The translations under genes and the position numbers were made by a program. DNA of 41,807 nucleotides from Promethearchaeota archaeon (GTDB taxonomy: Archaea > Asgardarchaeota > Lokiarchaeia > Sigynarchaeales > SOKP01). The notes under the pieces are model-generated. The model made no database searches and was not told where the DNA came from. It saw nothing but the letters and a program-made list of their open reading frames with translations. Where the stretch lies: the NCBI GenBank assembly GCA_019894875.1, contig JAGXNR010000019.1, positions 1 to 41,807 on the forward strand. The letters are read 5' to 3'. Shown here one piece after another: positions 24,885 to 35,506 of this stretch. The first letter of the stretch is position 1. Each line of letters opens with the position of its first letter.

Positions 24885-25136
24885 ATGATGATTTTTTACC
24901 ATCAAGAGAAGTATGGAACTTTTTACCATTAATGTCCCTTTTGTGGTGTTAAAATCAAAGGAAATCCTAAATATTGTGCGAAATGTGGAATAAATTTAAG
25001 CGAAATTGAAGTAATTCAGACTTCTTCACCTCATCTTAAATTTAAAGCGGAAGGATATACAAATTTGTGCAAACAATGTGGCGCACCAGCTAAACTTGAA
25101 GCGAAGTACTGCGTATTCTGTGGTAGTTCTCAATAG
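24885..25136 (+). pseudogene. Double zinc ribbon gene with in-frame TAA
   Basis: From TGT at 24933 the frame reads CPFCGVKIKG, YCAKCGINLS, LCKQCGAPAKLEAKYC and CGSSQ, two complete zinc ribbons of the DZR type. The codon just before is TAA (24930), and upstream in the same frame is a short ATG-led stretch (MMIFYHQEKYGTFYH) beginning at 24885. No ATG, GTG or TTG follows the TAA until the second ribbon. So the gene is either inactivated by a nonsense change, read through, or started at an unusual codon. Confidence 0.6.
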
Positions 25137-25175
25137 CTTTATTTTTTTGGGAAATTACTTACGTTATTTATTATT

Positions 25176-26276
25176 TTAAGATACTATTATTTTATATTTA
25201 TTTTTTTGATAGATGATAATATTAGATGGATTTGGAAAGTATTCTTTTAAAGTATGTTCATATGGTATAATAGAATTAATGACAATCAAAAGTTTTCCTT
25301 GGTTTTTTAACAATTGTCTTGAAAGGTGAAGAAAAGTTTTAAAATCCTCCTTTTTTATGTGAGTTGGTGGATTTGCTATAATATAATCAATTGAATTAGG
25401 GATAATATTAGGATCTACTAAACCATCCATCGCATGAACAATCGAATTATCAATCTGGTGATATTTCAAATTTCTTTTTAATAGGAATAAGCTAATGAGA
25501 TCACTTTCAATGCAATGTAATTTCTTTAATTCGAGAAATTTTGATAGTATTATACCAATTACACCAATTCCTGCAAAGTAATCTATTATTTCAGCATCCT
25601 TTGAAATTAAAGCCTCATTTAGAATTGTTTCAATGAGAAAATCTGTTCCATCATCGATTTTATCTTTACTAAAAACTCCATCAGAACTAAAGAATTCAAA
25701 TTCACCGAAATCTTTTTTATGATTAATCTTAAAAATGTAATCTTCAAAATCTGATTTATTTATATTAGATGGAGTAAATTCAGGAATGAAAAAAAGAATT
25801 TTATCATGACTTTTTGTTTTTGAATAGTCTAATCTTGTTTCATCCATCCATTTTACTACTATTTCACTTTGCTTTTTATGGCTAGTAATTATTAAAAATG
25901 CAGCGGGTTGGGTTAGGAGATTAATCATTTGATGTAGGGCATAATTGATTAAGTTTAAACTTAAATTACTTGGAAAAATGACTATTGTCTTAGTAATATT
26001 TTCGAAGGAAATCTTAGAGGATACTCCAAAAAAATCCATATTGAATTCAATCTTATTTTTTGAAAATTCCTTAGTGATAAATTGATTCTTTAAGATTTTA
26101 GAATATAATGTATAATTTGGGACAGAAACAACAATCTTATTTGAAAATAATTTTAATAAATTTTCTAAATTTATTGGAATATTAATAATTGGGAAATATA
26201 TCTTATCGTTTGGTTCGATTGGGAATAAATTTTTAATTTTCTTTAGAGTTTTATTAGATAATATTGGGGATATCAT
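25176..26276 (-). CDS. RsmC/RlmG-like SAM-dependent methyltransferase
   Basis: A 366-residue protein. The C-terminal half is a Rossmann methyltransferase: IIDYFAGIGVIGIIL at about 229-243, the acidic CIESD, and the motif NPPTH where amino-methylases have NPPF/Y. The N-terminal half (about 1-190) looks like a degenerate second methyltransferase-like domain, as in bacterial RsmC and RlmG, which methylate guanine in rRNA. Archaeal RsmC relatives are usually only the catalytic half. Substrate is unknown; a guanine N2 target on RNA is the likeliest guess. Confidence 0.75.
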   Translation of the reverse strand: MISPILSNKTLKKIKNLFPIEPNDKIYFPIINIPINLENLLKLFSNKIVVSVPNYTLYSKILKNQFITKEFSKNKIEFNMDFFGVSSKISFENITKTIVIFPSNLSLNLINYALHQMINLLTQPAAFLIITSHKKQSEIVVKWMDETRLDYSKTKSHDKILFFIPEFTPSNINKSDFEDYIFKINHKKDFGEFEFFSSDGVFSKDKIDDGTDFLIETILNEALISKDAEIIDYFAGIGVIGIILSKFLELKKLHCIESDLISLFLLKRNLKYHQIDNSIVHAMDGLVDPNIIPNSIDYIIANPPTHIKKEDFKTFLHLSRQLLKNQGKLLIVINSIIPYEHTLKEYFPNPSNIIIYQKNKYKIIVS

Positions 26277-26438
26277 GAAAGTTTACTTTGAATTTTTGAG
26301 TTTGGGAGTGTATTATTTTCTTCTGAAGTAATGATACTTTATATAAAATCTACTTATACAGTTAACTATCAAATATTAAGCAAGTTATTCTGAAAAAGGT
26401 TAGTGTTTTTTAGAAAAAGTAATATAATAAAAGGATAT

Positions 26439-27056
26439 TTATCTAGCTGAAACTGCTATTCTCTCTATTTCATCTTTTCGTTTTACCGCCCGAGAATCTT
26501 GACTATTGTTTGCTGCTAGAATTAGTTCTTGAGCTAAATTCTCTTCAAATAAGTTTTCATTAGAATGAGATTTTTGCCCAATGGCTTGAGTTAAATACTT
26601 CAGAGCTAAGTCAACTCTTCTCTGGGGCGCGATATCTACTGCTGACGCATAGCTTATCCCTCCCATCGCAATTTTGGTGGTCTCTTCTCTAGGCGCAGTA
26701 TTAACAACTGCAGCTACGAGAATTTGAATTGGATTTTCTTCTGTCATTAACTCAATTAAGATAAATGCATTTTTTATACTTCTCAATAATTTTCCTTTCT
26801 TACCAGAATGATATGAACTTTTACGCCCCTTAATACGACTACCAATAAATCCAGGAGAAAGTAACCTGTTTGCAAATCGTTCAAGTACTGATACTTTGGA
26901 AGATTTCCAAAACCTTCTATGTTCATGTCTTCCCGCTGAATGAGGAACAATAATGGGTTTTAAGTTAATATAATTTACTAAGGTAGGATCTCTAATTTCG
27001 ATGTTTTCAAAAGACCATTTATTGAAAAGTTTTATCTCTTTCTTTGTATTACTCAT
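26439..27056 (-). CDS. rps7: Ribosomal protein uS7
   Basis: Small-subunit head protein that nucleates 16S rRNA folding. Its 205 residues fit archaeal uS7. It has IVPHSAGRHEHRRF near residue 37, NPIQILVAAVVNTAPREETTKI (in parts), and AQELILAANNSQDSRAVKRKDEIERIAVSAR at the end, with the C-terminal SR.K/R pattern. It follows uS12 by 18 bases in the rpoA1-rpoA2-rpl30e-nusA-rps12-rps7 order. No elongation factor gene follows, unlike in many archaea. Confidence 0.97.
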   Translation of the reverse strand: MSNTKKEIKLFNKWSFENIEIRDPTLVNYINLKPIIVPHSAGRHEHRRFWKSSKVSVLERFANRLLSPGFIGSRIKGRKSSYHSGKKGKLLRSIKNAFILIELMTEENPIQILVAAVVNTAPREETTKIAMGGISYASAVDIAPQRRVDLALKYLTQAIGQKSHSNENLFEENLAQELILAANNSQDSRAVKRKDEIERIAVSAR

Positions 27057-27074
27057 AAATAACTACCACATTGA

Positions 27075-27512
27075 TTATCTTAAGGGTTTTTCCTTTTTCC
27101 CGCTAATTAGTGCTTCTAAACTCACACCGTTTACTTTAACTACTCTGAAACGTACACCTGGAAGATCCCCGATGCTTCTCCCTTTTGCGCCACCAATTCC
27201 TTCAACAATTACACGATCATGCTCCTCTATAAAATTTAGAGCACCATCACCAGGCAAAAATGCTGTTACACCCTTCCCGTTTTTTTTGAGTTGAATTCTT
27301 ACACATTTTCGGATAGCCGAATTAGGTTGTTTGCTTTCTCGGCCAACTTTTTGAAGTACTATTCCGAGAGCTTGGCAACTTCCTTCTAGGGGGTCTACTT
27401 TTTGTTTTAATTTGAGTTTTCTTCTCTTATATTTACTTTTTGACCACCGGAATTTTTTCCGATTAGCTTGAAGTTTTCTCGCAGCGTAAAGTCCTTTTGG
27501 CACTTTGATCAC
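27075..27512 (-). CDS. rps12: Ribosomal protein uS12
   Basis: Decoding-centre protein of 145 residues. The loop [14 protein letters not shown] and the later [12 protein letters not shown] and [14 protein letters not shown] segments are classic. The first 40 residues are very basic. Start ATG at 27512; about 150 bases of AT-rich sequence lie above it before nusA, with a TATA-like stretch, so rps12-rps7 may have their own promoter. Confidence 0.97.
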   Translation of the reverse strand: MIKVPKGLYAARKLQANRKKFRWSKSKYKRRKLKLKQKVDPLEGSCQALGIVLQKVGRESKQPNSAIRKCVRIQLKKNGKGVTAFLPGDGALNFIEEHDRVIVEGIGGAKGRSIGDLPGVRFRVVKVNGVSLEALISGKKEKPLR

Positions 27513-27660
27513 TAAATTTTTATTATTTATAATGTGAAAAAATACATAATAGAACTTAAAATTTTGGTTACCCTTTTACTTCGTTATAATTAATATCAAT
27601 ACTACCTTTATAATAAGTTAAAAAAGAGGATTACCGAGTAGAAGAAATAGGAAAATTATA

Positions 27661-28137
27661 TTATATATTTTTAGTATTAATAATTACATTATCTACATCG
27701 AAATATCTTAATACTAGTTCTTTAATTTTTCTTATCATCGAACCCTCTTTACCAATAGCTTTTCCACGATCTTGAGGTCGTACAGTTATAATTACTGTTT
27801 TTTTTAAACCTCTACTTTCTTTTACTTCAATATCCTGTACAACAATTGAATTTTTAGTGGTTTGTAAGATGTTTTGTATAAATCGATTAAGATTTTCTGA
27901 AAAAGCTATTACGTCAATCTTTTTATTAAGTTTTGATTTTAAATCTTTGACGTGTTCACCTGCTTTTCCAATTGCTTTTCCTACGTCTTCTTCTTTTACT
28001 AAAAAAATAATTACTTCAGTATTATATTCTTGATTTTTAAATACCAGGCAATCTTTAATAATAGCACCTGAGATATTATTAAACAAGGAAATAAGATCCA
28101 TGGATTCCCTATCAATCTTTATATGTTTTTTTAACAT
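27661..28137 (-). CDS. nusA: Archaeal NusA-like transcription factor
   Basis: A 158-residue protein of two KH domains: VGKAIGKAGEHVKDL at about 53-67 and GKAIGKEGSMIRKI at about 129-142 are the two GxxG RNA-binding loops. Archaeal NusA lacks the N-terminal, S1 and C-terminal parts of the bacterial protein, and this length fits. Its place between rpl30e and rps12 is the conserved archaeal order. Confidence 0.95.
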   Translation of the reverse strand: MLKKHIKIDRESMDLISLFNNISGAIIKDCLVFKNQEYNTEVIIFLVKEEDVGKAIGKAGEHVKDLKSKLNKKIDVIAFSENLNRFIQNILQTTKNSIVVQDIEVKESRGLKKTVIITVRPQDRGKAIGKEGSMIRKIKELVLRYFDVDNVIINTKNI

Positions 28138-28170
28138 CGAGATAACTTTTGTTGTGTTTAATTAAATTCA

Positions 28171-28539
28171 TTAAGTCCTTAGAGTCAATAGATCTGAGTC
28201 ACCCTCTTGAACGACGCCAATAATGGAAATCATATACGGTTTTGCACAAGCTAAACCAAGATCCCAACTGGAACCTTTATATCTATGAATATAGATTTTA
28301 TCTTTTGCGAGAGAAATATAATAATTTAATTGCTTCTCCAAGTCAGTTGGACAATTATTTGCGATGATAATCATCTTGAAAGATTCATTTCGTAAATATT
28401 GTAACACTTGTTTCTTTCCATATATGAACTTTCCTGTATTCATTGCCACTTTTATGTTTGTATCAACGTCGAACTCTTTCTTTTTCTTACGAGACAGATC
28501 AAGTTTCTCTATAACGTTTTCGCTTTTATTCCTTGCCAT
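28171..28539 (-). CDS. rpl30e: Ribosomal protein eL30
   Basis: A 122-residue member of the L7Ae/L30e RNA-binding family. It has GKFIYGKKQVLQYLRN, KMIIIANNCPTDLEKQL (the family NNCP) and LGLACAKPYMISIIGVVQEGDSDLL. An extra charged stretch of about 25 residues precedes the core. It lies between rpoA2 and nusA as in most archaea and may bind kink-turn RNA in the ribosome. Confidence 0.95.
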   Translation of the reverse strand: MARNKSENVIEKLDLSRKKKKEFDVDTNIKVAMNTGKFIYGKKQVLQYLRNESFKMIIIANNCPTDLEKQLNYYISLAKDKIYIHRYKGSSWDLGLACAKPYMISIIGVVQEGDSDLLTLRT

Positions 28540-28635
28540 GATATTTTCAATACGGTTCTATATAATTAAGTATTATTAATATTATAATTTTTAAGTATTC
28601 TTCGGTGATTTATATTTATTTTGTCAAAAAGAGTT

Positions 28636-29856
<1,221 letters not shown>

Positions 29857-29865
29857 CTAATTAAA

Positions 29866-32800
29866 TTATCCTAATTTTTCATTCTTCCAATCTAAATATC
29901 CTTTTGTTTCTTTACCTCGCCATATCGCTTTTTTTCCAGACTCTTCTTCAAATTGCCTTAACAATTCATCTTCATCAGTAGTTTTTTCTTTTGGTTTTGG
30001 TTTAACTTCTTTTTTAGGTTTTTCCTTTGGAGTAGCTATTTTTTTTGGCTTTGTTTCAGATACTTTCTCTACTATCGTAGAAGTTTTTTTAATTGTAGAG
30101 ACTTCTTTTTTAGGTTTTTCCTTTGGAGTAGCTATTTTTTTTGGCTTTGTTTCAGATACTTTCTCTACTTTCGTAGAGGTTTTTTTAATTGTAGAAGCTT
30201 CTTTTACTTCTTCACGAATCTGTTCTACATCTAAAGCTTTAGCTTTTAGCAATAAAACGTCTAAATTTACTGCTGAACCATGATCGGTATGCATTGGATC
30301 AATACCATCATCGCCAAATCGAAACTGAATTATATTTTTATCTGAATTCCTTACTGTGCCATCATTTTCTACAACCATATCCTGTAAAGCATTCACTAAT
30401 CTTCTCTGCATATATCCACTTTGAGAAGTTCTTACTGCTGTGTCTACCAGCCCTTCTCTTCCTCCCATAGCATGAAAGAAGAATTCTGTCGGGTTTAATC
30501 CATTTCTATAAGATGATGATACAAAACCTCTTGATTTAGGGGAAAGATCATCAACTTTAAAATGCGGTAAAGTTCTATTAGCATACCCTCTGTTAATTCT
30601 CTCACCTCTAATCGCCTGTTGGCCTACTACTGCAGACATTTGTCCAAGGTTTAGGATATTTCCCCTTGCACCAGATTTGGTCATGATAACAGAATGTGCT
30701 TCATCACCAATGAAGTCTGCTGCAGATTCTTCTGCTTTTTTACGTGCTTCTGCTAATACTTGGCGAATTCTTAATTCCAAAGTTTCTCTCATTGATCGCC
30801 CAGGGGCTCTTTTGAGAACATCAGTGTCATTTTCATGAAAAGCTTTAATAAGTTTTGTAGATTCATCTTTTGCTTCTTTTAATATATTTTCAATTGCTTT
30901 ATAGGCATCACCATGCACATAAACTTCATCTAGCCCCATAGTCATTCCATTTTGTCTAATGACATATAACAACATTTTGGTAGAACTATCTAAAAATTGC
31001 CTACCACGAGCGTTTCCATGATCTTTAATAATTCTTGCAAGAATACTATTCGGTTGCTTATCACCAAAAGAGTTTTCATCTATAGTTCCAGTTATCAATT
31101 TTCCATTTTTGATTACGACATAGGCATCATAAGAACAGTTTTCTCCCTCACATTCGTCACATTTTTTACAAAATTTAGATTTTACCTTCATATTTAAATC
31201 GTCTGGGAACAAACTGCCAAATATCTCTTTTCCAGTATATAAAGGTTCTGGATCGGTAGTTATTGGAGTTAAATCATCTAGAGTAAAACCAGGATTATTA
31301 ATGAATATATCTCCATTATACAATAATTTTAATGTATCTTTTTTATTATAGAGAGAATTTTTACTAGTAAATTGAAAAACGCTTGAAATAAAATCTTGAA
31401 TTCCACCTAAAATCGGACCTCCAAACCGGGGAGATAATATATGATTTTGTACTTTAAGGAGTAATTCCGCTTCTGTTCGAGCTTCCTCGCTTTGAGGTAC
31501 ATGTAAATTCATTTCATCTCCGTCAAAATCAGCGTTGTATGGAGGGCATACAGTTAAATTTAATCTGAAAGTTCTTCCGTCCATTATTTTTACTTCGTGT
31601 GCCATAATCGACATTCTATGCAAGGAAGGTTGACGATTAAATAATACTAAATCTCCTTCATTTAAATGACGTTCAACAGTGAATCCTGGTGCTAACATAT
31701 CAGCAATAATCTTGCGGTTTTTTACATAACGTAGATCAATTCTTCTTCGATCATTCCGTATAATATAATTAGCTCCAGGGTGGTGAAAAGGCCCATTTAA
31801 AACCATATGTTTCATTTCTTCAATATTCCAATCGTTAACATTAGTAGGGATCGTCAAAATTTTAGCAATCTCTGTAGGTACACCTACTTCATTAATACTT
31901 ATATAAGGATTTGGTGAAATTACACTTCTTGCAGAAAAATCGACTCGTTTTCCACTTAAATTACTTCTAAATCTACCTTCTTTGCCTTTTAATCTTTGAG
32001 TTAATGTTCTTAGTGCTCTTCCTGAACGATGTCTTGCGGGTGGTATACCAGAGACTTGATTATCAAAATATGTGGTAATATGGTATTGGAGTAACTCCCA
32101 AAGATCTTCTACAATTAAATGAGGAGCCCCAGCATCAATATTTTCCCTTAACCTTTGATTAATTCTTATAACATCTACTAATTTATGAGTTAAATCATCT
32201 TCTGATCTGATACCGCTGTCTAATGTAATTGAAGGTCGTGCACATACCGGAGGAATGGGCAATACTGTAAATACTATCCATTCAAGTCTTGCATTTTCTG
32301 GTGAAATACCCAAGATTCTAAGATCAACATCAGACATTTTTTTTAATCGTTCTAAAATCTCAATAGGTGTTATCCTACGAGAACCTTTCCCTTCTTCCTC
32401 TTCATAAAAGGTGGTTGGTTTTTCAATAATGATTTTCTTTTTCTTACCACCACAATAGGGACATGTTTTCGTTTTCCTAGCACGCTTGAATACGATTTTA
32501 GCTGAATCTTCATCACCCTCAAAAAAGATTTTTCTGTGTTTTATTTGTTCTTGCCTGAATTCCTCCTTTTCCTCATCTGTAAGCATTAATCGAGAACATT
32601 CAGGACATATAGATCTTAAGACTTTAAGTACTTTTTTCGCATATCCTACATGAATTACAGGTCTGGCTAGCTCTATATGGCCAAAGTGACCCATACAATT
32701 GCTAACTAAATTACCACAAGTCTGACAGCGCTGTCCGGGCTCAATTGTCCCTAAGCGCTGATCCATTAATCCAGATGGTATAGGTAATCCATCTTCATCA

Positions 32801-32913
32801 TAAGTGTCTGCGGTGATAATCCGTGCGGCAGACATTTTTCTTATCTCATCTGGACTTAAAAGTCCAAATTTGATTTTTTCTATCATTTTGGTTCTTGAAA
32901 AAGTATAGCTCAT
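29866..32913 (-). CDS. rpoA1: RNA polymerase subunit A' (RpoA1) with repeat-built Lys-rich tail
   Basis: N-terminal part of the largest polymerase subunit, holding the active site: NADFDGDEMN with the three Mg-binding Asp at 462, 464 and 466. Zinc sites CQTCG...CMGH and CPECS lie near the N-terminus, and the clamp and funnel regions are complete. The start ATG at 32913 has GAGGTGAAT 8 bases above it. After about residue 890 comes a low-complexity tail rich in Lys, Pro, Glu, Ser and Thr, containing a 32-residue unit twice (about 907-970). The chain then ends with an ordered-looking KAIWRGKETKGYLDWK. rpoB and rpoH, usually upstream, are missing here. Confidence 0.98.
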   Translation of the reverse strand: MSYTFSRTKMIEKIKFGLLSPDEIRKMSAARIITADTYDEDGLPIPSGLMDQRLGTIEPGQRCQTCGNLVSNCMGHFGHIELARPVIHVGYAKKVLKVLRSICPECSRLMLTDEEKEEFRQEQIKHRKIFFEGDEDSAKIVFKRARKTKTCPYCGGKKKKIIIEKPTTFYEEEEGKGSRRITPIEILERLKKMSDVDLRILGISPENARLEWIVFTVLPIPPVCARPSITLDSGIRSEDDLTHKLVDVIRINQRLRENIDAGAPHLIVEDLWELLQYHITTYFDNQVSGIPPARHRSGRALRTLTQRLKGKEGRFRSNLSGKRVDFSARSVISPNPYISINEVGVPTEIAKILTIPTNVNDWNIEEMKHMVLNGPFHHPGANYIIRNDRRRIDLRYVKNRKIIADMLAPGFTVERHLNEGDLVLFNRQPSLHRMSIMAHEVKIMDGRTFRLNLTVCPPYNADFDGDEMNLHVPQSEEARTEAELLLKVQNHILSPRFGGPILGGIQDFISSVFQFTSKNSLYNKKDTLKLLYNGDIFINNPGFTLDDLTPITTDPEPLYTGKEIFGSLFPDDLNMKVKSKFCKKCDECEGENCSYDAYVVIKNGKLITGTIDENSFGDKQPNSILARIIKDHGNARGRQFLDSSTKMLLYVIRQNGMTMGLDEVYVHGDAYKAIENILKEAKDESTKLIKAFHENDTDVLKRAPGRSMRETLELRIRQVLAEARKKAEESAADFIGDEAHSVIMTKSGARGNILNLGQMSAVVGQQAIRGERINRGYANRTLPHFKVDDLSPKSRGFVSSSYRNGLNPTEFFFHAMGGREGLVDTAVRTSQSGYMQRRLVNALQDMVVENDGTVRNSDKNIIQFRFGDDGIDPMHTDHGSAVNLDVLLLKAKALDVEQIREEVKEASTIKKTSTKVEKVSETKPKKIATPKEKPKKEVSTIKKTSTIVEKVSETKPKKIATPKEKPKKEVKPKPKEKTTDEDELLRQFEEESGKKAIWRGKETKGYLDWKNEKLG
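30005..30196 (-). repeat. 96-bp tandem duplication in rpoA1
   Basis: Two adjoining 96-bp units, 30005-30100 and 30101-30196, differ at only a few positions. Each codes in frame for 32 residues of the Lys-rich RpoA1 tail (parts read SETKPKKIATPKEKPKKEV). Near identity at DNA level, including synonymous positions, indicates a recent in-frame duplication. Confidence 0.9.
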
Positions 32914-33367
32914 ATACTATTCACCTCAACATTCATATTGGTACATAATTTTTTTGAAGAATAAGTAGAACTCATAGGAGAAAACATCCTTTTAATTGAT
33001 TATAAACTGCTAATTTTAAAAAATAAGTTAGTGTCTCTTCCACTGTAATTAAAATATGATAGCAAATAATAAAAATTTTACCATTTTCAGCCATTTTAAC
33101 TTTACATAAACTTTTATCCTTTAATCCTTTCAATGATAAACATGCATTAGGCATAATATTTAATAATAAGGAAATCGACTGATGGTGTTAATCATTAATT
33201 TGAAAAATTTTATTTAAAAAGATTTATATAAATGAGTTTTCTTTGATTATTTTTATAGTTTTAAAAATGGATACTTTAAACTATTCTAATATAATTAAAC
33301 TTCTTTTTTTTTGCCTTAAATATTATTAAAAGAGTTTAATTTTTGGATATAATTTAATTAACTAATA
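32914..33367. other. Intergenic region upstream of rpoA1
   Basis: 454 bases between the divergent rpoA1 and the 33368 gene. It must hold the rpoA1 promoter. A palindromic TATA-like TTTATATAAA is at 33223-33232, and a T9 tract is at about 33302-33312. A 60-codon ORF on the - strand is listed separately. rpoB is absent from here. Confidence 0.45.
32972..33154 (-). CDS. Possible 60-residue hypothetical protein
   Basis: ATG at 33154; an inner ATG at 33094 would give a 40-residue product. The inner part reads MAENGKIFIICYHILITVEE and ends LKLAVYNQLKGCFLL. Codon use looks like that of neighbours. No family recognised, no Shine-Dalgarno site; it does not resemble RpoB or RpoH, which would be expected here. 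It could be chance. Confidence 0.25.
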   Translation of the reverse strand: MPNACLSLKGLKDKSLCKVKMAENGKIFIICYHILITVEETLTYFLKLAVYNQLKGCFLL

Positions 33368-33973
33368 ATGAAAGTAATAGATTTTTTCAGAAGTAAGATT
33401 ATTCTCTTTATTATTCAGATTCTGATTTTGAGTTTGTTTATATATATCTTTCATTATAATGTTGATATAAATTTAGATAATAATGGTTCTATCCCCCAGG
33501 AGCTAATTATACAGTTCATTGCTAATTATGTGTTATTTAAAAATTCTTCTGGGATGATTTTCATTTATACGAGCTGGATTGTAATCTCCCTAATTCCTGA
33601 TTTCGTGCATAACAATTTTAAAAAAGCTTATACAATGAACTTGATGACGTTTTTTTTCCCTAATTTTTTTGTTTATACATTTTTATATCAGCATTCAGTA
33701 AATTATTTTAATTCTAATTTTCTATTTCATTTAGTACATACAATTCTAATTGGATTAATTCTAACATCAATTTCATTAATAATTTCTTTAATTCTTAAAA
33801 AGATTATGAAAGTTAAAACTGATACTCAATTAGAAGATTTGCAAATTGTAGCTAATCAAATTAAATCAAGATGTCCGAACTGTGGAACGGAATTTGATTC
33901 AGTTCCAACTTTTTGTTATAATTGTAATTCCAAAATAATATTAAAACCAGAGGAAAATGTTGAATTCAGATAG
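33368..33973 (+). CDS. Multi-span membrane protein with C-terminal zinc ribbon
   Basis: A 201-residue protein with about four hydrophobic segments (roughly 10-28, 55-75, 90-108 and 122-143), then a soluble tail with CPNCG...CYNC, a zinc ribbon (about 174-192). The last 17 bases overlap the start of the acyl-CoA synthetase gene, so the two may be coexpressed. No known family recognised. The layout matches that of the 13179-13580 protein. Confidence 0.65.
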   Translation: MKVIDFFRSKIILFIIQILILSLFIYIFHYNVDINLDNNGSIPQELIIQFIANYVLFKNSSGMIFIYTSWIVISLIPDFVHNNFKKAYTMNLMTFFFPNFFVYTFLYQHSVNYFNSNFLFHLVHTILIGLILTSISLIISLILKKIMKVKTDTQLEDLQIVANQIKSRCPNCGTEFDSVPTFCYNCNSKIILKPEENVEFR

Positions 33974-35429
33974 TAATAAACAACCTTTAGAATTTCTATT
34001 TAAACCAAGAAATATTGTCATTTACAGAGCAACAGATGCCGTAGGTAATTTTATAAAGGGATTTAAAAGACAAGAATTTGATTTTAATAATATTTATCTA
34101 ATTTCTTCAAAATTAGATGAATTTATGGGACTAAAGTGTTATAAATCTTTAGATGAACTTCCCATTGATAATATTGATCTTTTAATTCTGTCTATTAGAA
34201 GAGATCTTTTAGTTCAATCTTTACAAGAAATTCTTTCAAAGAAAAAAGTAAAATTCATTGACATTTTTACGGCAGGAACGGGAGAATTTGATGATACTGG
34301 AACAGAAATCGAAAGAAAAGTAAAGGAAATACTAGATGATTATAAAAATACCAGAAGTATTGGTCCAAATTGTATGGGAATTTATAGTCCACGTGGTAAA
34401 ACGGCATATTACTCATCTTTTCCTGTCGAACTTGGAAATATAGGTTTGATTTTTCAATCTGGAGACCTACATTCTAAGATTATTAAATTTGGGTCTCGTA
34501 GGTATAATCTACGATTCTCAATTGGCGTAAGCATTGGTAATTGTGTAGATCTACAAATTTCTGATGTTCTACTGTATTTAAACAATGATAAAGATACCGA
34601 TGTCATATGTATATATTTTGAAGGAATTTCTCCACTTCACAAAACTGAAGGAAAAAACTTATTAGAAGTTTTAAAATCTATGAAGAAACCGGTACTATTT
34701 ATGAGAGGTGGAAAAACGGAAAGAGGACAAAAGGCAGTTTTATCACATACGGGATCTATGGCAACAAAAGACAAAATTTGGAGTGCTGTGTTTAAACAAA
34801 CACCTACAATTGAGATTGCTTCCTCTTTAGATGAACTAATTGATTGCGCATATCTCTTCTCATTTTATATTAATCGGTTTAAAAAATTAGGAAAGGAAGT
34901 CATATACCCCACCAACAAACGTTCCTTAATTATATTATGGTCGGGTGGTTTTGGGATTTTAGCAACTGATTATTTAATAGAAAAGGGACTTGAAGTCCCG
35001 CATTTTGAGGGTGCCGCTTTAGATAGACTTAAGAGCATTTTTAATATAAGGGTAGGAAGTCTGGCGAATCCTTTAGATTTGCCTTTTGTAACTTATCAAA
35101 AAGAACTAGCAGAAGTCACCATCGCAGCCGTTGACGAAGATATTAATTTGGTATTATTAGAAACTGATGCTTGGAAAGATATTGAGGGTAAACGGTTTAA
35201 AGGATATTATAATAACTTATTAAAAATTAGAAATTACGTTGAAAGCCAAAATAAAATATTTATTATAATATTACATCATTATCCAAGTGATTCTCGTAGA
35301 ATCTTCGTGGATATGCTTCTCAAAGACAATTTCCTAGTATATCCTTCTCTTGAGGCCGCAGCTAACTCATTTTTAAAATTGTATGAATACGGGAAGAAAG
35401 TAACACAGTTAAGTAAAAATCTTAGTTAA
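33957..35429 (+). CDS. ADP-forming acyl-CoA synthetase alpha-type protein
   Basis: Resembles the alpha part of NDP-forming acetyl/acyl-CoA synthetase, which links acyl-CoA cleavage to ATP formation. In order: a CoA-binding Rossmann domain (SIGPNCMGIYSP near residue 140), a ligase domain with IFQSGDLHSKI and VSIGNCVDL, and LSHTGSMATKDKIW at about 263-276, matching the segment with the phospho-accepting region. Length 490 residues. The ATP-grasp beta domain is not fused and no beta gene lies beside it. The usual SQSG and GNKAD motifs are changed (FQSGD, GNCVD), so substrate range or activity may differ. It overlaps the upstream membrane protein gene. Confidence 0.8.
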   Translation: MLNSDSNKQPLEFLFKPRNIVIYRATDAVGNFIKGFKRQEFDFNNIYLISSKLDEFMGLKCYKSLDELPIDNIDLLILSIRRDLLVQSLQEILSKKKVKFIDIFTAGTGEFDDTGTEIERKVKEILDDYKNTRSIGPNCMGIYSPRGKTAYYSSFPVELGNIGLIFQSGDLHSKIIKFGSRRYNLRFSIGVSIGNCVDLQISDVLLYLNNDKDTDVICIYFEGISPLHKTEGKNLLEVLKSMKKPVLFMRGGKTERGQKAVLSHTGSMATKDKIWSAVFKQTPTIEIASSLDELIDCAYLFSFYINRFKKLGKEVIYPTNKRSLIILWSGGFGILATDYLIEKGLEVPHFEGAALDRLKSIFNIRVGSLANPLDLPFVTYQKELAEVTIAAVDEDINLVLLETDAWKDIEGKRFKGYYNNLLKIRNYVESQNKIFIIILHHYPSDSRRIFVDMLLKDNFLVYPSLEAAANSFLKLYEYGKKVTQLSKNLS

Positions 35430-35506
35430 TCTCTCTATGGTATATTTTTAAATTTTAATCTCTTTGAATACAAAACAATTTATGTTCTCTTTAATTTTCA
35501 AAATCA

